Below are positions 29,711 through 40,129 of a DNA stretch of 64,000 bases, piece by piece. The notes under the pieces were generated by a model. The model saw nothing but the letters and a program-made list of their open reading frames with translations. It was not told where the DNA came from and made no database searches. Source of the DNA: Cupriavidus agavae (GTDB lineage: Bacteria > Pseudomonadota > Gammaproteobacteria > Burkholderiales > Burkholderiaceae); assembly GCF_004217045.1 (NCBI RefSeq), contig NZ_SGXM01000007.1, positions 1 to 64,000 of the forward strand, written 5' to 3'. The position numbers and the translations under genes were made by a program. Numbering within the stretch: position 1 is the stretch's first letter; the number at the start of each line of letters is the position of its first letter.

Positions 29711-31036
29711 ATGGCTCTGCATGACAACACCCAGGCAGCCCCGGTCATTGCGCTCGAGGGGGTGGGCAAGATGTTCCGCACGGCCGACGGTGCCGACCGC
29801 GCGGTGCTCGAAGGCGTGGACCTGACGCTGCGCGAGGGCGAGATCGTGGCGATGCTCGGCAAATCCGGCTCGGGCAAATCGACGTTGCTGCGGATCATGG
29901 CCGGGCTGGTCGGCGCGGACCGTGGCACCGTGCAGTTCCGGGGCCGGCCGCTGCAGGGGGCGGCCGAGGGGATCGCCATGGTGTTCCAGTCGTTCGCGCT
30001 GTTCCCGTGGCTGACGGTGCAGCAGAACGTCGAACTCGGCCTCGAAGCCCAGGGCGTGGCCGGGCCGGAGCGCACGCGGCGGGCCGAGGCGGCGATCGAC
30101 ATGATCGGCCTGTCGGGCTTCAACAGCGCCCTGCCGCGCGAGCTGTCGGGCGGCATGCGCCAGCGCGTGGGCATTGCCCGGGCGCTGGTGACCGAGCCGG
30201 ACCTGTTGCTGATGGACGAAGCCTTCTCGGCGCTCGACGTGCTGACCGGCGAGACGCTGCGCGACGAGATGCTGGGCCTGTGGCAGTCAGGGCGCGCCAA
30301 CATCCGCAGCATCCTGATCGTCTCGCACAACATCGAGGAAGCGGTGATGATGGCGGATCGCATCGTGATCCTGTCGAGCGATCCGGGCCGCGTGCGTGCC
30401 GAGGTGCCCGTGCCGTTCCCGCGCCCCCGCAACCGCGACGACGCCCAGGTGCGCGCGCTGGTCGACGAGGTCTACACGCTGATGACCTCGCCGGCCACGC
30501 CGGGGCCGCGGGTGCCGGCCGCCACCGCCGCGCAGGCGCTGGGCTATCGCCTGCCCGACGCCGACATCGGCCAGATGGAAGCCGTGCTCGACCTGCTCCA
30601 CGAATCCCCGTTCTTCGGCCGCGCCGACCTGCCGCACCTGGCCGCCGAAGCGGGCCTGACCGACGACGACCTGCTGCCCGCCTGCGAAGCCATGCAACTG
30701 CTCGGCCTGGCGCACATCGAACGCGGCGACATCTCGGCCACCGCGCTGGGCCGCGTCTACTATCAGACCCCGCCGCCCGAACGCAAGGTGCTGTTCGGCA
30801 AGCAGTTGCTGGCCCACGTGGCGCTGGCCGCCCATATCCGCCGCGAACTGGAGGAAAGTGAGCACGGGGAAGTGGGCGAGGAAGCGGTACTGCGCGAACT
30901 GGAGGCGTACCTGAAGCCCGAGGAAGCCGAAACCGTGCTGCGCATCGCCATCGATTGGGGACGCTTCGGCGAGGTGTACGGGTATTCGCTGCACAGCGGC
31001 ATGCTGATGCTGCCCGATCTGGTGCCTTCGGCGTAA
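29711..31036 (+). CDS. ABC transporter ATPase with C-terminal AAA_assoc domain
   Basis: Protein of 441 aa. The N-terminal ATPase has Walker A GKSGSGKS, Q-loop VFQSFALFPW, signature LSGGMRQR and Walker B LLLMDEAFSALD. Residues ~280-430 form an AAA-associated C-terminal domain common in ATPases paired with NitT/TauT-type double permeases, thought to be regulatory. It works with the upstream permease; the substrate is not evident from sequence. Confidence 0.88.
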   Translation: MALHDNTQAAPVIALEGVGKMFRTADGADRAVLEGVDLTLREGEIVAMLGKSGSGKSTLLRIMAGLVGADRGTVQFRGRPLQGAAEGIAMVFQSFALFPWLTVQQNVELGLEAQGVAGPERTRRAEAAIDMIGLSGFNSALPRELSGGMRQRVGIARALVTEPDLLLMDEAFSALDVLTGETLRDEMLGLWQSGRANIRSILIVSHNIEEAVMMADRIVILSSDPGRVRAEVPVPFPRPRNRDDAQVRALVDEVYTLMTSPATPGPRVPAATAAQALGYRLPDADIGQMEAVLDLLHESPFFGRADLPHLAAEAGLTDDDLLPACEAMQLLGLAHIERGDISATALGRVYYQTPPPERKVLFGKQLLAHVALAAHIRRELEESEHGEVGEEAVLRELEAYLKPEEAETVLRIAIDWGRFGEVYGYSLHSGMLMLPDLVPSA

Positions 31037-31055
31037 GTCTGGCGCTGGCTTGCGG

Positions 31056-31085
31056 CCCTCTCTCCCGCAACGCGGCAGAGGGGAG
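31056..31085. repeat. REP-like palindromic repeat, copy D
   Basis: A degenerate single hairpin, CCCTCTCTCCCGC, AA, CGCGGCAGAGGGG, in the 73-bp gap between the converging ABC ATPase and FUSC genes. Confidence 0.7.
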
Positions 31086-31109
31086 AAAACAAAAGCGGTG
31101 GGACGAACG

Positions 31110-33524
31110 CTACCGCTTCCGCAGCGGCGTCCTGACCGCGTGGCCGATGGCCCCGGTCCGCAGCGCGATCTTGGCCGTGTCCTCGCGCAGCGCGCGCAAC
31201 CGGCGCTCCAGCAGCGCGTTGGCGGCGCGGCCGGACGAACTGGCCTTGGAGGCCGCGCTTTCTTCCTGCGATTTCTGTAGCGGCTCGTCCGCGCCAATCT
31301 CCCCGGCGGCGGCGGCCTGCACCAGTTCGTCGGCGCGGCGGCGATCGGCGGAGTCGGCGATGCGGGCGCGGCGCTCGCTGGCGTCGTCGGCGGCGGCATC
31401 GGCGGCCGTGGACGGCGCGGTCTCGTGCACCAGATCCACCCCGGCCACGGCAGCCTCGGCCGGGCTGCGCACGAACCCCACGCCGGTCGATTCATGCCGC
31501 GCCTCGCCCGCCAGCCGCTCGCTGGCCAGCGTCAGCGATCGCAGCGCGGCGTCGGTAGCCTGCACGATGGCAGCCTCGGCGGCCGGGATATCCAGCTCGC
31601 CGTAGTACTGCCGCACCTGGATGCGCGCCGCGGCCACGTGCGCGGCCACCAGATAGTTCTGGTTGATGAAGCGGCTCAGGTTGTCGGCGGCCCGGTGGTG
31701 GCTGCGCGGCTCGTCGAGCATGCGCTGGACCGAGCCGATCAGCGTCGAGAGGTTGTCCATGAACTGCTTGCGCTGCACCCGGTACGCAAAGTCGTCGGGC
31801 GCCTTGCGGGTCAGCAGGTCGCGCGTGGCGGCAATGTAGCGGCGGTTGGCCTGCAGCACGTTCTCCACGAGCTTGGGAATCGAGCGGTACTCCCAGCTCG
31901 GCAGCACGAAGCTGAAAACCGACGCGATCACGCCGCCGATGATCGTGTCCACCAGCCGTTCGCCCACTACGGTCTGGCTGCCCGGCAGCAGCAGGTTGAT
32001 CTGGATCAGCACCTGCACGCACGAGGCAATGGCCGAGTAGCGGTACTTGATCGTCACGAACGCCATGCTGGCGGCCAGCGCCACGTACAGGATGCCGATC
32101 AGCACCAGCGGCGCCTGCACCCAGCGCAGCACCGCCACGCTGATCACGCAGCCGATCAGCGTGCCGATCAGCCGGTCCTTGTAGCGCTGGCGCGTCATGC
32201 TGAAGTTGGGCTTCAGGATCACCACGATGGTCAGCAGGATCCAGTAGCCGTGTGATGAATAAGGCAGGCGCTCACCGATCCAGAGTCCCACCGCCACCGC
32301 CAGCGTGATGCGCATGGCGAAGCGGAAGGCCGGCGAGCGCCAGTGCAGGTTGTCGCGGATCACGCCCAGCTCGTAGCGCTGCCGCGTCAGGAACGGCGTC
32401 ATGTCCGAGCCGGGCAGGACCTGCGCCGGCTCCACCGGCGTGCGCGACGCCTCGTGCAGTTGCCCCAGCAGCGTGATGGCGCCGCGGATCATCTCCAGCG
32501 TCTCCTGCAGTGCAGCCATCGCCACCGGCGACACATGGTGGTGGCGCAACTGGTCGATCTCCGACTCGACGGCGCGCAGGTCCGCGCCGTAGTCGAACGC
32601 GCTGTACGACGGCTTGCCGCGCGTGATGTCGTAGGCGATCTCTTCCAGGTCCTTGCCCAGCCCCTGCACCAGCCGGCGCAGGCCGTCCAGCACCGGCGTG
32701 CCGCCGAACGTCTGGCGCAGCAGCGGATAGTCGGTATTGGTCGACAGCAGGAATTCGTAGAGGTCGAGCATGCGCAGGTGCACCTGCACCAGCAGGCCGT
32801 CATGCCGGGTGCGGTTGCCGCGCAGCACCATGTCGCGCGCCGCCTGCTGGCGCTCGGCCACCACGCTCTGCTGGCGTACCAGCCGGTTGAACTGTTCCTC
32901 GTAATCGGTACCGGCGTCGTAGAAGGCCGCCTTGATGTCGAGGAAGCTCGCCATCTCGTAGAGCGATTCGGCCAGCACCTGCTGGCGCGTGCGGCGCTCG
33001 GTGACCCAGCTCACCCCCATCGCATAGACGAGGTACGACAGGGCGCCGATCCCGAACTGGGCCGAATGCACCAGCGCCTGCTCCACGCCCAGTTCCTCGC
33101 CGCTGGTCAGCGTCATGACGAACAGCATCGAGAACTGCAGCGACATGGTCTTGTTGCCGTACACCGTCAGCATGCCGGCCATGAACGTGACCAGCACCAG
33201 CACGAACGGCAGCGCATGCTGGAACGGCGTGACCAGCGCCACCATCGCCGTGACCGCCGTGCACAGCAGCACGCTGGCCAGCATCTCGTTGAACTTGTGG
33301 TTCAGCGGGTTCGGCAGGTCCATCAGGCTCGTGCAGAGCGCCCCGACCGACACCACCATGGCGCTGGGCAGGTCGAGGAACTGCATGGCGGCCAGCGTGA
33401 TGCCGATCACGCCCGTGGCCGAGCGCAGACCCCGGTAGAGGTAGTGCGAGTAGAGGAACGTGCGGGGATCGTGCGCGTATTCCATGAAACGATGCGGCCG
33501 GTGAATGGGTGCAGATACCGTCAC
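31110..33524 (-). CDS. FUSC/YccS-family inner-membrane protein
   Basis: Large membrane protein of 804 aa with two blocks of membrane helices (about residues 28-170 and 400-540), each followed by a long helical cytoplasmic region, the layout of the fusaric acid resistance/YccS family. It is probably a transporter or efflux-type protein; substrate unknown. The tail is Ala/Glu-rich and low in complexity. The start is uncertain: GTG 33524 has GAGG directly adjacent (poor spacing), and ATG 33485 (MEYAHDPRTF) has no visible ribosome site. Confidence 0.82.
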   Translation of the reverse strand: MTVSAPIHRPHRFMEYAHDPRTFLYSHYLYRGLRSATGVIGITLAAMQFLDLPSAMVVSVGALCTSLMDLPNPLNHKFNEMLASVLLCTAVTAMVALVTPFQHALPFVLVLVTFMAGMLTVYGNKTMSLQFSMLFVMTLTSGEELGVEQALVHSAQFGIGALSYLVYAMGVSWVTERRTRQQVLAESLYEMASFLDIKAAFYDAGTDYEEQFNRLVRQQSVVAERQQAARDMVLRGNRTRHDGLLVQVHLRMLDLYEFLLSTNTDYPLLRQTFGGTPVLDGLRRLVQGLGKDLEEIAYDITRGKPSYSAFDYGADLRAVESEIDQLRHHHVSPVAMAALQETLEMIRGAITLLGQLHEASRTPVEPAQVLPGSDMTPFLTRQRYELGVIRDNLHWRSPAFRFAMRITLAVAVGLWIGERLPYSSHGYWILLTIVVILKPNFSMTRQRYKDRLIGTLIGCVISVAVLRWVQAPLVLIGILYVALAASMAFVTIKYRYSAIASCVQVLIQINLLLPGSQTVVGERLVDTIIGGVIASVFSFVLPSWEYRSIPKLVENVLQANRRYIAATRDLLTRKAPDDFAYRVQRKQFMDNLSTLIGSVQRMLDEPRSHHRAADNLSRFINQNYLVAAHVAAARIQVRQYYGELDIPAAEAAIVQATDAALRSLTLASERLAGEARHESTGVGFVRSPAEAAVAGVDLVHETAPSTAADAAADDASERRARIADSADRRRADELVQAAAAGEIGADEPLQKSQEESAASKASSSGRAANALLERRLRALREDTAKIALRTGAIGHAVRTPLRKR

Positions 33525-33554
33525 CTCGCGGGCGACGGCACCCCGACAGGCAGG

Positions 33555-35369
33555 TTACTGGCCGAGCCAGCGCGAGCGTCCCGCATGCTTGTCAGCCTCG
33601 ACGGACACCTTGTACTGCACAGCCGGCTCGCGCGCCAGCGTCACCGGCAGCACGTGCAGCTCGTCGCGCCGGAACACGTGCAGCGCCACGTCATCGCCCG
33701 GACGGTAGCGCCCCAGCAGCTTGTCGAGCTGGCCCGGTGCCACGCGCAGGCCATCCACGGCGGCCAGCAGGTCGCCGGCCGACAGTCCGCCCCGCTGCCC
33801 CGCACCGTTGTCGAGCACCTGCGTCACGCGCACCCAGCCATCCTCGGTGCGGGTCTTGATGCCCAGCGCCGCCGTGGCCGCCGGCTTCTGCGTCTCGGCC
33901 CGGATGCCGAACGCGCGGAACAGCGGCGCCAGGCCGATCTCGCCCGTTCCCTCGGTCAGCGCGCGCAGCAGGCTGCCGAGCTTCAGGCCCGAAATCTCGT
34001 CGAACAGCGCATGGACTTCGGCCTCGGTCACGCCGCGCTGGCGGGCGCCCGGCGCGTAGAAGTCGCGCCCGTACCGTTGCCAGAGCGCGCGCATCACATC
34101 GTCCAGCGATTTGCGGCCACGCGTCTTCTCGCGGATCGTCAGGTCCAGCGCCAGTGCCACCAGCGACCCCTTGGTGTAGTAGCTGACGATGGCGTTCGGC
34201 GCGTTCTCGTCCTGGCGATAGTATTTCGTCCACGCGTCGAAGGCGCTCTCGGCCACGCTCTGCTTGGTCCGGCCGTTGCCGCGCAGCACGCCGTTCCAGG
34301 TCTTGGCCAGCATGTCCACGTACTGCTTCTCGGTGACCAGCCCGGTGCGGACCAGGATCAGGTCGTCGTAGTAGCTCGTAAAACCTTCAAAAAGCCAGAG
34401 CAGCGGCGAATATGTTTCCTGCGCCAGCTGGTACGGCACATAGGCCGCCGGCTTGATCCGCTTGACGTTCCAGGTGTGGAAATATTCGTGGCTGCACAGG
34501 CCCAGGAACGTGCGATAGCCTTCGCTCTGTTCGCTGCTGCCCTTGACCGGCAGATCGTTGCGGGCGCACATCAGCGCCGTGCTGGCGCGGTGTTCCAGTC
34601 CGCCGTAGCCATCGGTCGTGACCATGGTCATGAACACGTAGCGGCGGTTGCTGTCGAGCATCGGCGCCCGGGCGGTGCGCGGTTCGAACAGCCGGATCTG
34701 CGCCTCGCAGATCTGCTTCAGGTCGCGGCACACGCGCTGGATGTCGAGCTGCGGCACGCGGCCCGTGAACACCACGTCGTGCTGCACGCCGCAGGCCCGG
34801 AAGCTGGCCAGCTCGAACGTGCCCATCTCCACGGGGTGGTCGATCAGTTCGTCGTAGTCGGCGGCCTGGTAGCGGCCGAAGCCGTAGCGGCGCGCGCCGC
34901 CCTGACCCCTGGCCTCGGGCAGCGACGTGGCCACGCGCCAGTCGGCAAAGCGCTCGCCGGCCGGGGCGTGGATGTCCACCGTGCACGGCTGGTCGTCCTG
35001 GCCCACCACGCGCAGGAACACCGAGCTGCCGTTGTAGAAGCCGTGCGTGGTGTCCAGGTGTGCGGCGCGCACCGACAAATCCCAGGCGTAGACCTCGTAG
35101 CTCAGCGTCAGCGGACCGGCACCGGCGGCCAGCGGCGCGGCCTGCCAGGTCTGCTTGTCGAGCTTGGTCAGCGGCACGGGCACGCCGCCGGCATCGGCGC
35201 GGATGCGCACGATGTTGCGGGCGAAATCCCGGATCATGTAGCTGCCGGGAATCCACGCGGGTAGCGTGAAGACCTGGCCGGCAGCGTCGGGAACATCCAC
35301 CGTCACGGTGACGGCGAACAGGTGGGCTTCGGGTTGAAGCGGGGCGATGGCGTAGCGGATCGGCGTCAT
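33555..35369 (-). CDS. M61-family metallopeptidase with PDZ domain
   Basis: Glycyl-aminopeptidase-type peptidase, 604 aa. The zinc motif is HEYFH (His294, Glu295, His298) with WLFEGFTSYYDDL supplying the third ligand Glu. An N-terminal beta domain precedes it and a C-terminal PDZ domain (about residues 490-570, VTQVLDNGAGQRGGLSAGD) follows. The start ATG begins MTPIRYAIAPLQ. No signal peptide is obvious, so it may act in the cytoplasm. Confidence 0.9.
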   Translation of the reverse strand: MTPIRYAIAPLQPEAHLFAVTVTVDVPDAAGQVFTLPAWIPGSYMIRDFARNIVRIRADAGGVPVPLTKLDKQTWQAAPLAAGAGPLTLSYEVYAWDLSVRAAHLDTTHGFYNGSSVFLRVVGQDDQPCTVDIHAPAGERFADWRVATSLPEARGQGGARRYGFGRYQAADYDELIDHPVEMGTFELASFRACGVQHDVVFTGRVPQLDIQRVCRDLKQICEAQIRLFEPRTARAPMLDSNRRYVFMTMVTTDGYGGLEHRASTALMCARNDLPVKGSSEQSEGYRTFLGLCSHEYFHTWNVKRIKPAAYVPYQLAQETYSPLLWLFEGFTSYYDDLILVRTGLVTEKQYVDMLAKTWNGVLRGNGRTKQSVAESAFDAWTKYYRQDENAPNAIVSYYTKGSLVALALDLTIREKTRGRKSLDDVMRALWQRYGRDFYAPGARQRGVTEAEVHALFDEISGLKLGSLLRALTEGTGEIGLAPLFRAFGIRAETQKPAATAALGIKTRTEDGWVRVTQVLDNGAGQRGGLSAGDLLAAVDGLRVAPGQLDKLLGRYRPGDDVALHVFRRDELHVLPVTLAREPAVQYKVSVEADKHAGRSRWLGQ

Positions 35370-35437
35370 GGTTGCGAATTGTAGCGCCCCGTTCCGAAAG
35401 GCGGCGGGAACGTCGCTCCGCGCAGACTCTGTCGCGG

Positions 35438-36439
35438 TCAGCCGTTCACGTCCACCACCACGCGGCCGCGCATGCCGCCCTCCACGATCTTGCGGCCGGC
35501 GTCGGCGGCCTCGGCCAGCCTGATCTCGCGCGTGATGGCCTGCAGCCGGTCGGGGGCAAGGTCCTGCGCCAGCCGCTTCCACGCGGTCTCGCGCAGCGGC
35601 ATCGCCGCCATCACGCTGTCGATGCCGGCCAGCGTCACGCCGCGCAGGATGAACGGCGCCACCGACGCCGGGAAGTCCATGCCCTGCGCCAGCCCGCACG
35701 CCGTGACCACGCCGCCGTAGCGCACCTGCGCGCACGCATTGACCAGCGTGTGCGAGCCGACCGAATCGACCACCGCCGCCCAGCGCTCCTTCTGCAGCGG
35801 CTTGCCCGGCACGCCCAGTTCGGCACGGTCGATGACCTCGGCGGCGCCCAGCGCGCGCAGGAAATCGGCCTCGCCGGTCTTGCCGGTCGAGGCGGTCACG
35901 CGATAGCCAAGCTTCGACAGGATGGCAATCGCCACCGATCCCACCCCGCCCGAGGCGCCCGTGACCAGCACGTCGCCATCGCCGGGCCGCACCGGGCCGT
36001 TCACGCCGCCGCGCTCCAGTGCGAGCACCGACAGCATCGCCGTGTAGCCGGCCGTGCCGATCGCCATCGCCTGGCGCGTGGTGAACGCGTCGGGCAGCTT
36101 CACGAGCCACTCGCCCTTGAGCTTCGCGCGCTGCGCCAGGCAGCCCCAGTGGGTCTCGCCCACGCCGTAGCCGTTCAGCACCACGCGCTCGCCGGTCTTC
36201 CAGCGCGGATCGTCCGAGGACAGCACCGTGCCGGCGCCGTCGATACCGGCCACCATCGGCCATTTGCGCACCACCGGCGAGCGGCCCGTGATCGCCAGTC
36301 CGTCCTTGAAGTTGATCGTCGAATAATCGACGGCCACGAGCACGTTGCCGTCCTCGGGCAGCTGGTTTTCGTCGATCCGCGTCACTTCCGCCTGCGTCTT
36401 GCCATCGGCCTGGGTCAGCAGCAGTGCCTGGAACGTCAT
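35438..36439 (-). CDS. acuI: Acrylyl-CoA reductase (AcuI/YhdH family)
   Basis: Medium-chain dehydrogenase/reductase, 333 aa, without zinc ligands, with NADPH-binding motif VTGASGGVGSVAIAILSKLG. The AcuI/YhdH family reduces acryloyl-CoA to propionyl-CoA. Conserved family pieces are YSTINFKDGLAITGRSPVV and GIDGAGTV. Substrate is inferred from family only; other enoyl reductases are possible. Confidence 0.85.
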   Translation of the reverse strand: MTFQALLLTQADGKTQAEVTRIDENQLPEDGNVLVAVDYSTINFKDGLAITGRSPVVRKWPMVAGIDGAGTVLSSDDPRWKTGERVVLNGYGVGETHWGCLAQRAKLKGEWLVKLPDAFTTRQAMAIGTAGYTAMLSVLALERGGVNGPVRPGDGDVLVTGASGGVGSVAIAILSKLGYRVTASTGKTGEADFLRALGAAEVIDRAELGVPGKPLQKERWAAVVDSVGSHTLVNACAQVRYGGVVTACGLAQGMDFPASVAPFILRGVTLAGIDSVMAAMPLRETAWKRLAQDLAPDRLQAITREIRLAEAADAGRKIVEGGMRGRVVVDVNG

Positions 36440-36534
36440 GTCGGTGTCTCCGTTATGAATATGTGGTGCGCGTCGCCATGCAAAACGGCCGGACTGGTCC
36501 GGCCGCTTCGGGCAGCCGGATCAGTCCGGCATCG

Positions 36535-37293
36535 TTATTTCTTCAAACTGGCGAGCTTGCGTTCGAGCGTGGCGGCGTCGGCCGCGCCGGGAATGCGCGT
36601 GCCGTCGGTGAAGAACACCGCCGGCGTGCCATTGATGTTCAGGCTCTGCCCCAGCGCCAGGTTCTGGTCGACCGGCGTGCTGCAACTGCCGTTGCCGCTC
36701 AGCGCGGTGTGGTTCAGCATCCAGTCGCGCCAGGCCTTGGTGCGGTCCGCCGAGCACCAGACCTGCCTGGACTTGACCGTCGAATCGGGCGACAGCACCG
36801 GGTACAGGAAGGTGTAGACCGTGATGTTGTCCATCTGCTGGAAGGTCTGCTCGATCTTCTTGCAATACCCGCAGTTCGGATCGGAGAACACCGCCACGGT
36901 GCGGCTGCCATCGCCCTTTGTCCATTTGATGGCGCGCGCCAGCGGCAGGTCGGCCCACTTGATCTTGTTGATCTCGGCCAGGCGCTCTTCGGTCAGGTTC
37001 GTATTGGTCCTGGTGTCGATCAGCTCGCCGTTGAGGATATAGCGGCCGCTGGCGTCGGTATAGACGATCTGGCCCGAGACATTGACCTCGTACAGGCCCG
37101 GCAGCGGCGATTTGGTCACGCCCTTGACCTCGGCGCGGCCGCCCAGCATCTTCTGGATCGACGCCTTGATCTTGTCCGTACCCGGCTCGTCCGCGGCCAG
37201 CGCGTGAAGGGCGTATCCGGCGGCGGCCACACCGCCCGCCAGCGCGGCGAGGGTGGCAACGCGGGCGGATCGGCGGCGGAACAGTTGCAGCAT
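36535..37293 (-). CDS. dsbC: Thiol:disulfide interchange protein DsbC
   Basis: Periplasmic disulfide isomerase, 252 aa. N-terminal signal sequence, small dimerisation domain (residues ~40-100), then a thioredoxin fold with active site CGYC (Cys141-Cys144) and cis-Pro in NGTPAVFFTDG. A second cysteine pair (WCSADRT and GNGSCSTP) is conserved in DsbC. Confidence 0.95.
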   Translation of the reverse strand: MLQLFRRRSARVATLAALAGGVAAAGYALHALAADEPGTDKIKASIQKMLGGRAEVKGVTKSPLPGLYEVNVSGQIVYTDASGRYILNGELIDTRTNTNLTEERLAEINKIKWADLPLARAIKWTKGDGSRTVAVFSDPNCGYCKKIEQTFQQMDNITVYTFLYPVLSPDSTVKSRQVWCSADRTKAWRDWMLNHTALSGNGSCSTPVDQNLALGQSLNINGTPAVFFTDGTRIPGAADAATLERKLASLKK

Positions 37294-37394
37294 AGTGACT
37301 CCAGTTTCGGAAGGCCGGTCAGGCGCCGGCCCGGATAGATCGGTGATTCGGAAGGCGGCGGGCCGCCACGGCGGCCCCTGCCGGGATTGTCCGC

Positions 37395-38657
37395 CTAGCC
37401 CAGCGCCCGGCCAATCAGAAAACGCTTAAGCAGCCCCTGACCGCCCACGGCGCGCATGCCCAGGTTGCGCACCATCCGGGCCGGCGTGCCGGGCAGCGAG
37501 AACAGCCGGTGCAGCCCATCGGTGGCGGCGGTCAGCGAGAGCAGGTCCGTGGCGCGCGCCCGCTCGTAGCGGCGCAGCAGGCGCAGGTCGCCCTCGGGGC
37601 GGAACGATTCTTTGTCGGCCATCACGCGGCCAAGTTCCACCACGTCGCGCAGGCCCAGGTTCATGCCCTGCCCGGCCAGCGGATGCACCACATGCGCCGC
37701 ATCGCCCACCAGCGCGATATGCGGCATCACGAACTGCTCGGCACGCTGCAGCACCAGCGGAAAACCTTGCGCCGGCGTGATGCAACGCAAGGCGCCGAAC
37801 CGTGCGCCCACGGCGCCGCTGGCCATCTGCGCCACCGTGGCGGCCAGTGCCTCGGGCGACAGCGCCAGCAGATCGCGCGCATGGGCCTCGTCGGCGGACC
37901 AGACCATCGACACGCGGTTGCCGGGCAGCGGCAGCATCGCCAGGATCTCGCCGTTGGCGGGCTCCTCGTCGGCCATCAGCTTCTCGGGCGCGCCCAGGAA
38001 CCATTGCCACGCCGTTTCCTGATGGGGCAATTCGCAAGTAAAGTTGGCCACCACGCCCAGTTGGCGATAGCGCCGCTGCGTGGTGGCGATGTGGCACTGC
38101 TGCCGCACCCAGGACCGCGCCCCGTCGGCGCCCACCACGCAGTTGGCGCGCACCCGGGCGCCGCTGGCCAGCGTCAGCGTGACACCGTCGATATCGCGCG
38201 CCAGCTCGTCGGCGGTCTCGTCGAACCATTTCACCTGGTGCTGGAAGCGCAGCGCGGTATCGAGCACCCGCTCGACGTGGCCCGATTCGATGATCCATGC
38301 CAGTTGCGGCACGGCGGCGGCATAGGCCGAGAAATGAAGGTCGCCATGCGGCGACGGCCGGTCCTCGCCGGCGCTCTCGTCGCCAAAGATGCGCATGTCG
38401 CGCACCGGCTGGACCCGCGCCGGGTCGAGGGCCTCCCAGACCCTCAGCCGTTCGAGCAGCGCCTGCGAACTGGCCGAGAACGCGTAGATGCGGCTGTCCC
38501 AGTCGTCCTCGCCGGTCCGGGCGGTGCCGGCCACGGGCCGGGGCGCCACCAGCGCCACCTGCATGCCCTGCTGGGCCAGCAACAGCGCGCACGCCTTGCC
38601 GACAATGCCACCGCCGACGACGGCGATCTGGAAGCGGGAGGTTGGATTCGACGACAT
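37395..38657 (-). CDS. UbiH/UbiF/VisC-family FAD hydroxylase
   Basis: FAD-dependent monooxygenase, 420 aa. It has an N-terminal dinucleotide fold (FQIAVVGGGIVGKACALLLA), the DG motif GADGARSWVR and the GD motif LVGDAAHVVHPLAGQGMNLG typical of ubiquinone ring hydroxylases. It probably hydroxylates a ubiquinone precursor; which of UbiH, UbiF or UbiI it represents cannot be decided here. The ATG at 38657 is used; a possible ATG at 38702 lies right after a -10-like TATAAT (minus strand, 38709-38714), which argues for the inner start. Confidence 0.85.
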   Translation of the reverse strand: MSSNPTSRFQIAVVGGGIVGKACALLLAQQGMQVALVAPRPVAGTARTGEDDWDSRIYAFSASSQALLERLRVWEALDPARVQPVRDMRIFGDESAGEDRPSPHGDLHFSAYAAAVPQLAWIIESGHVERVLDTALRFQHQVKWFDETADELARDIDGVTLTLASGARVRANCVVGADGARSWVRQQCHIATTQRRYRQLGVVANFTCELPHQETAWQWFLGAPEKLMADEEPANGEILAMLPLPGNRVSMVWSADEAHARDLLALSPEALAATVAQMASGAVGARFGALRCITPAQGFPLVLQRAEQFVMPHIALVGDAAHVVHPLAGQGMNLGLRDVVELGRVMADKESFRPEGDLRLLRRYERARATDLLSLTAATDGLHRLFSLPGTPARMVRNLGMRAVGGQGLLKRFLIGRALG

Positions 38658-38819
38658 ATATATGGCGGCGGCGCGAGGCGCCGGCGCGGCGGGTCCGGAC
38701 ATGGCTGGATTATAGCGACGTGACGGGGGCGGCATTGCGCAGGGCGCCCCGCGCAAACCCCCTCGGCCGGGGACGCCCATCCGCTAGAATACGGGTTTCG
38801 CCATTTCCAGCCTGACACC

Positions 38820-39911
<1,092 letters not shown>

Positions 39912-39922
39912 TTCGAGCAAAC

Positions 39923-40021
39923 CATTTCAGGCGATTGCATCTGCTTGCAGATGCATCACTGAAATTGACGCAAAGCCCCGTAGATACGGGGCTTTTTCAT
40001 TTCAGCTCGTTGCATGCAACG
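39923..40021. other. Palindrome-rich junction, possible left attachment region
   Basis: Between ychF and the integrase are GCATCTGC-TT-GCAGATGC (39937-39954), framed by ATTTCAG (39924-39930) and CTGAAAT (39959-39965), the terminator, a direct repeat CATTTCAG (39923-39930 and 39998-40005) and the perfect palindrome CGTTGCATGCAACG (40008-40021). Integrases of this type act next to their own gene, so attL is expected here. No tRNA is found in this stretch, and the matching right end lies outside the window. Confidence 0.4.
39972..39997 (+). terminator. Rho-independent terminator of ychF
   Basis: AAAGCCCCGTA and TACGGGGCTTT form an 11-bp stem with a two-base gap (probably opening to a four-base loop), followed by a T run, 61 bp after the ychF stop. 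This is a clear intrinsic terminator. Confidence 0.9.
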
Positions 40022-40129
40022 ACACCTGATGGCGCTGCGTAAGTGAATACGGGCGTGTATATGAATCTTGCGCCAGGCCGAAGAAGATGTATACGATGAA
40101 GCCCTGAGGACGAACAGGAGAGCTTCACG

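Noticed and set aside
32343-35264. 973-aa plus-strand frame opposite the FUSC and M61 genes
   Set aside because: His/Gln/Arg-rich shadow of two well-supported minus-strand genes.
39912-40129. Search for a tRNA as integration target
   Set aside because: No cloverleaf or T-arm consensus was found between ychF and the integrase.
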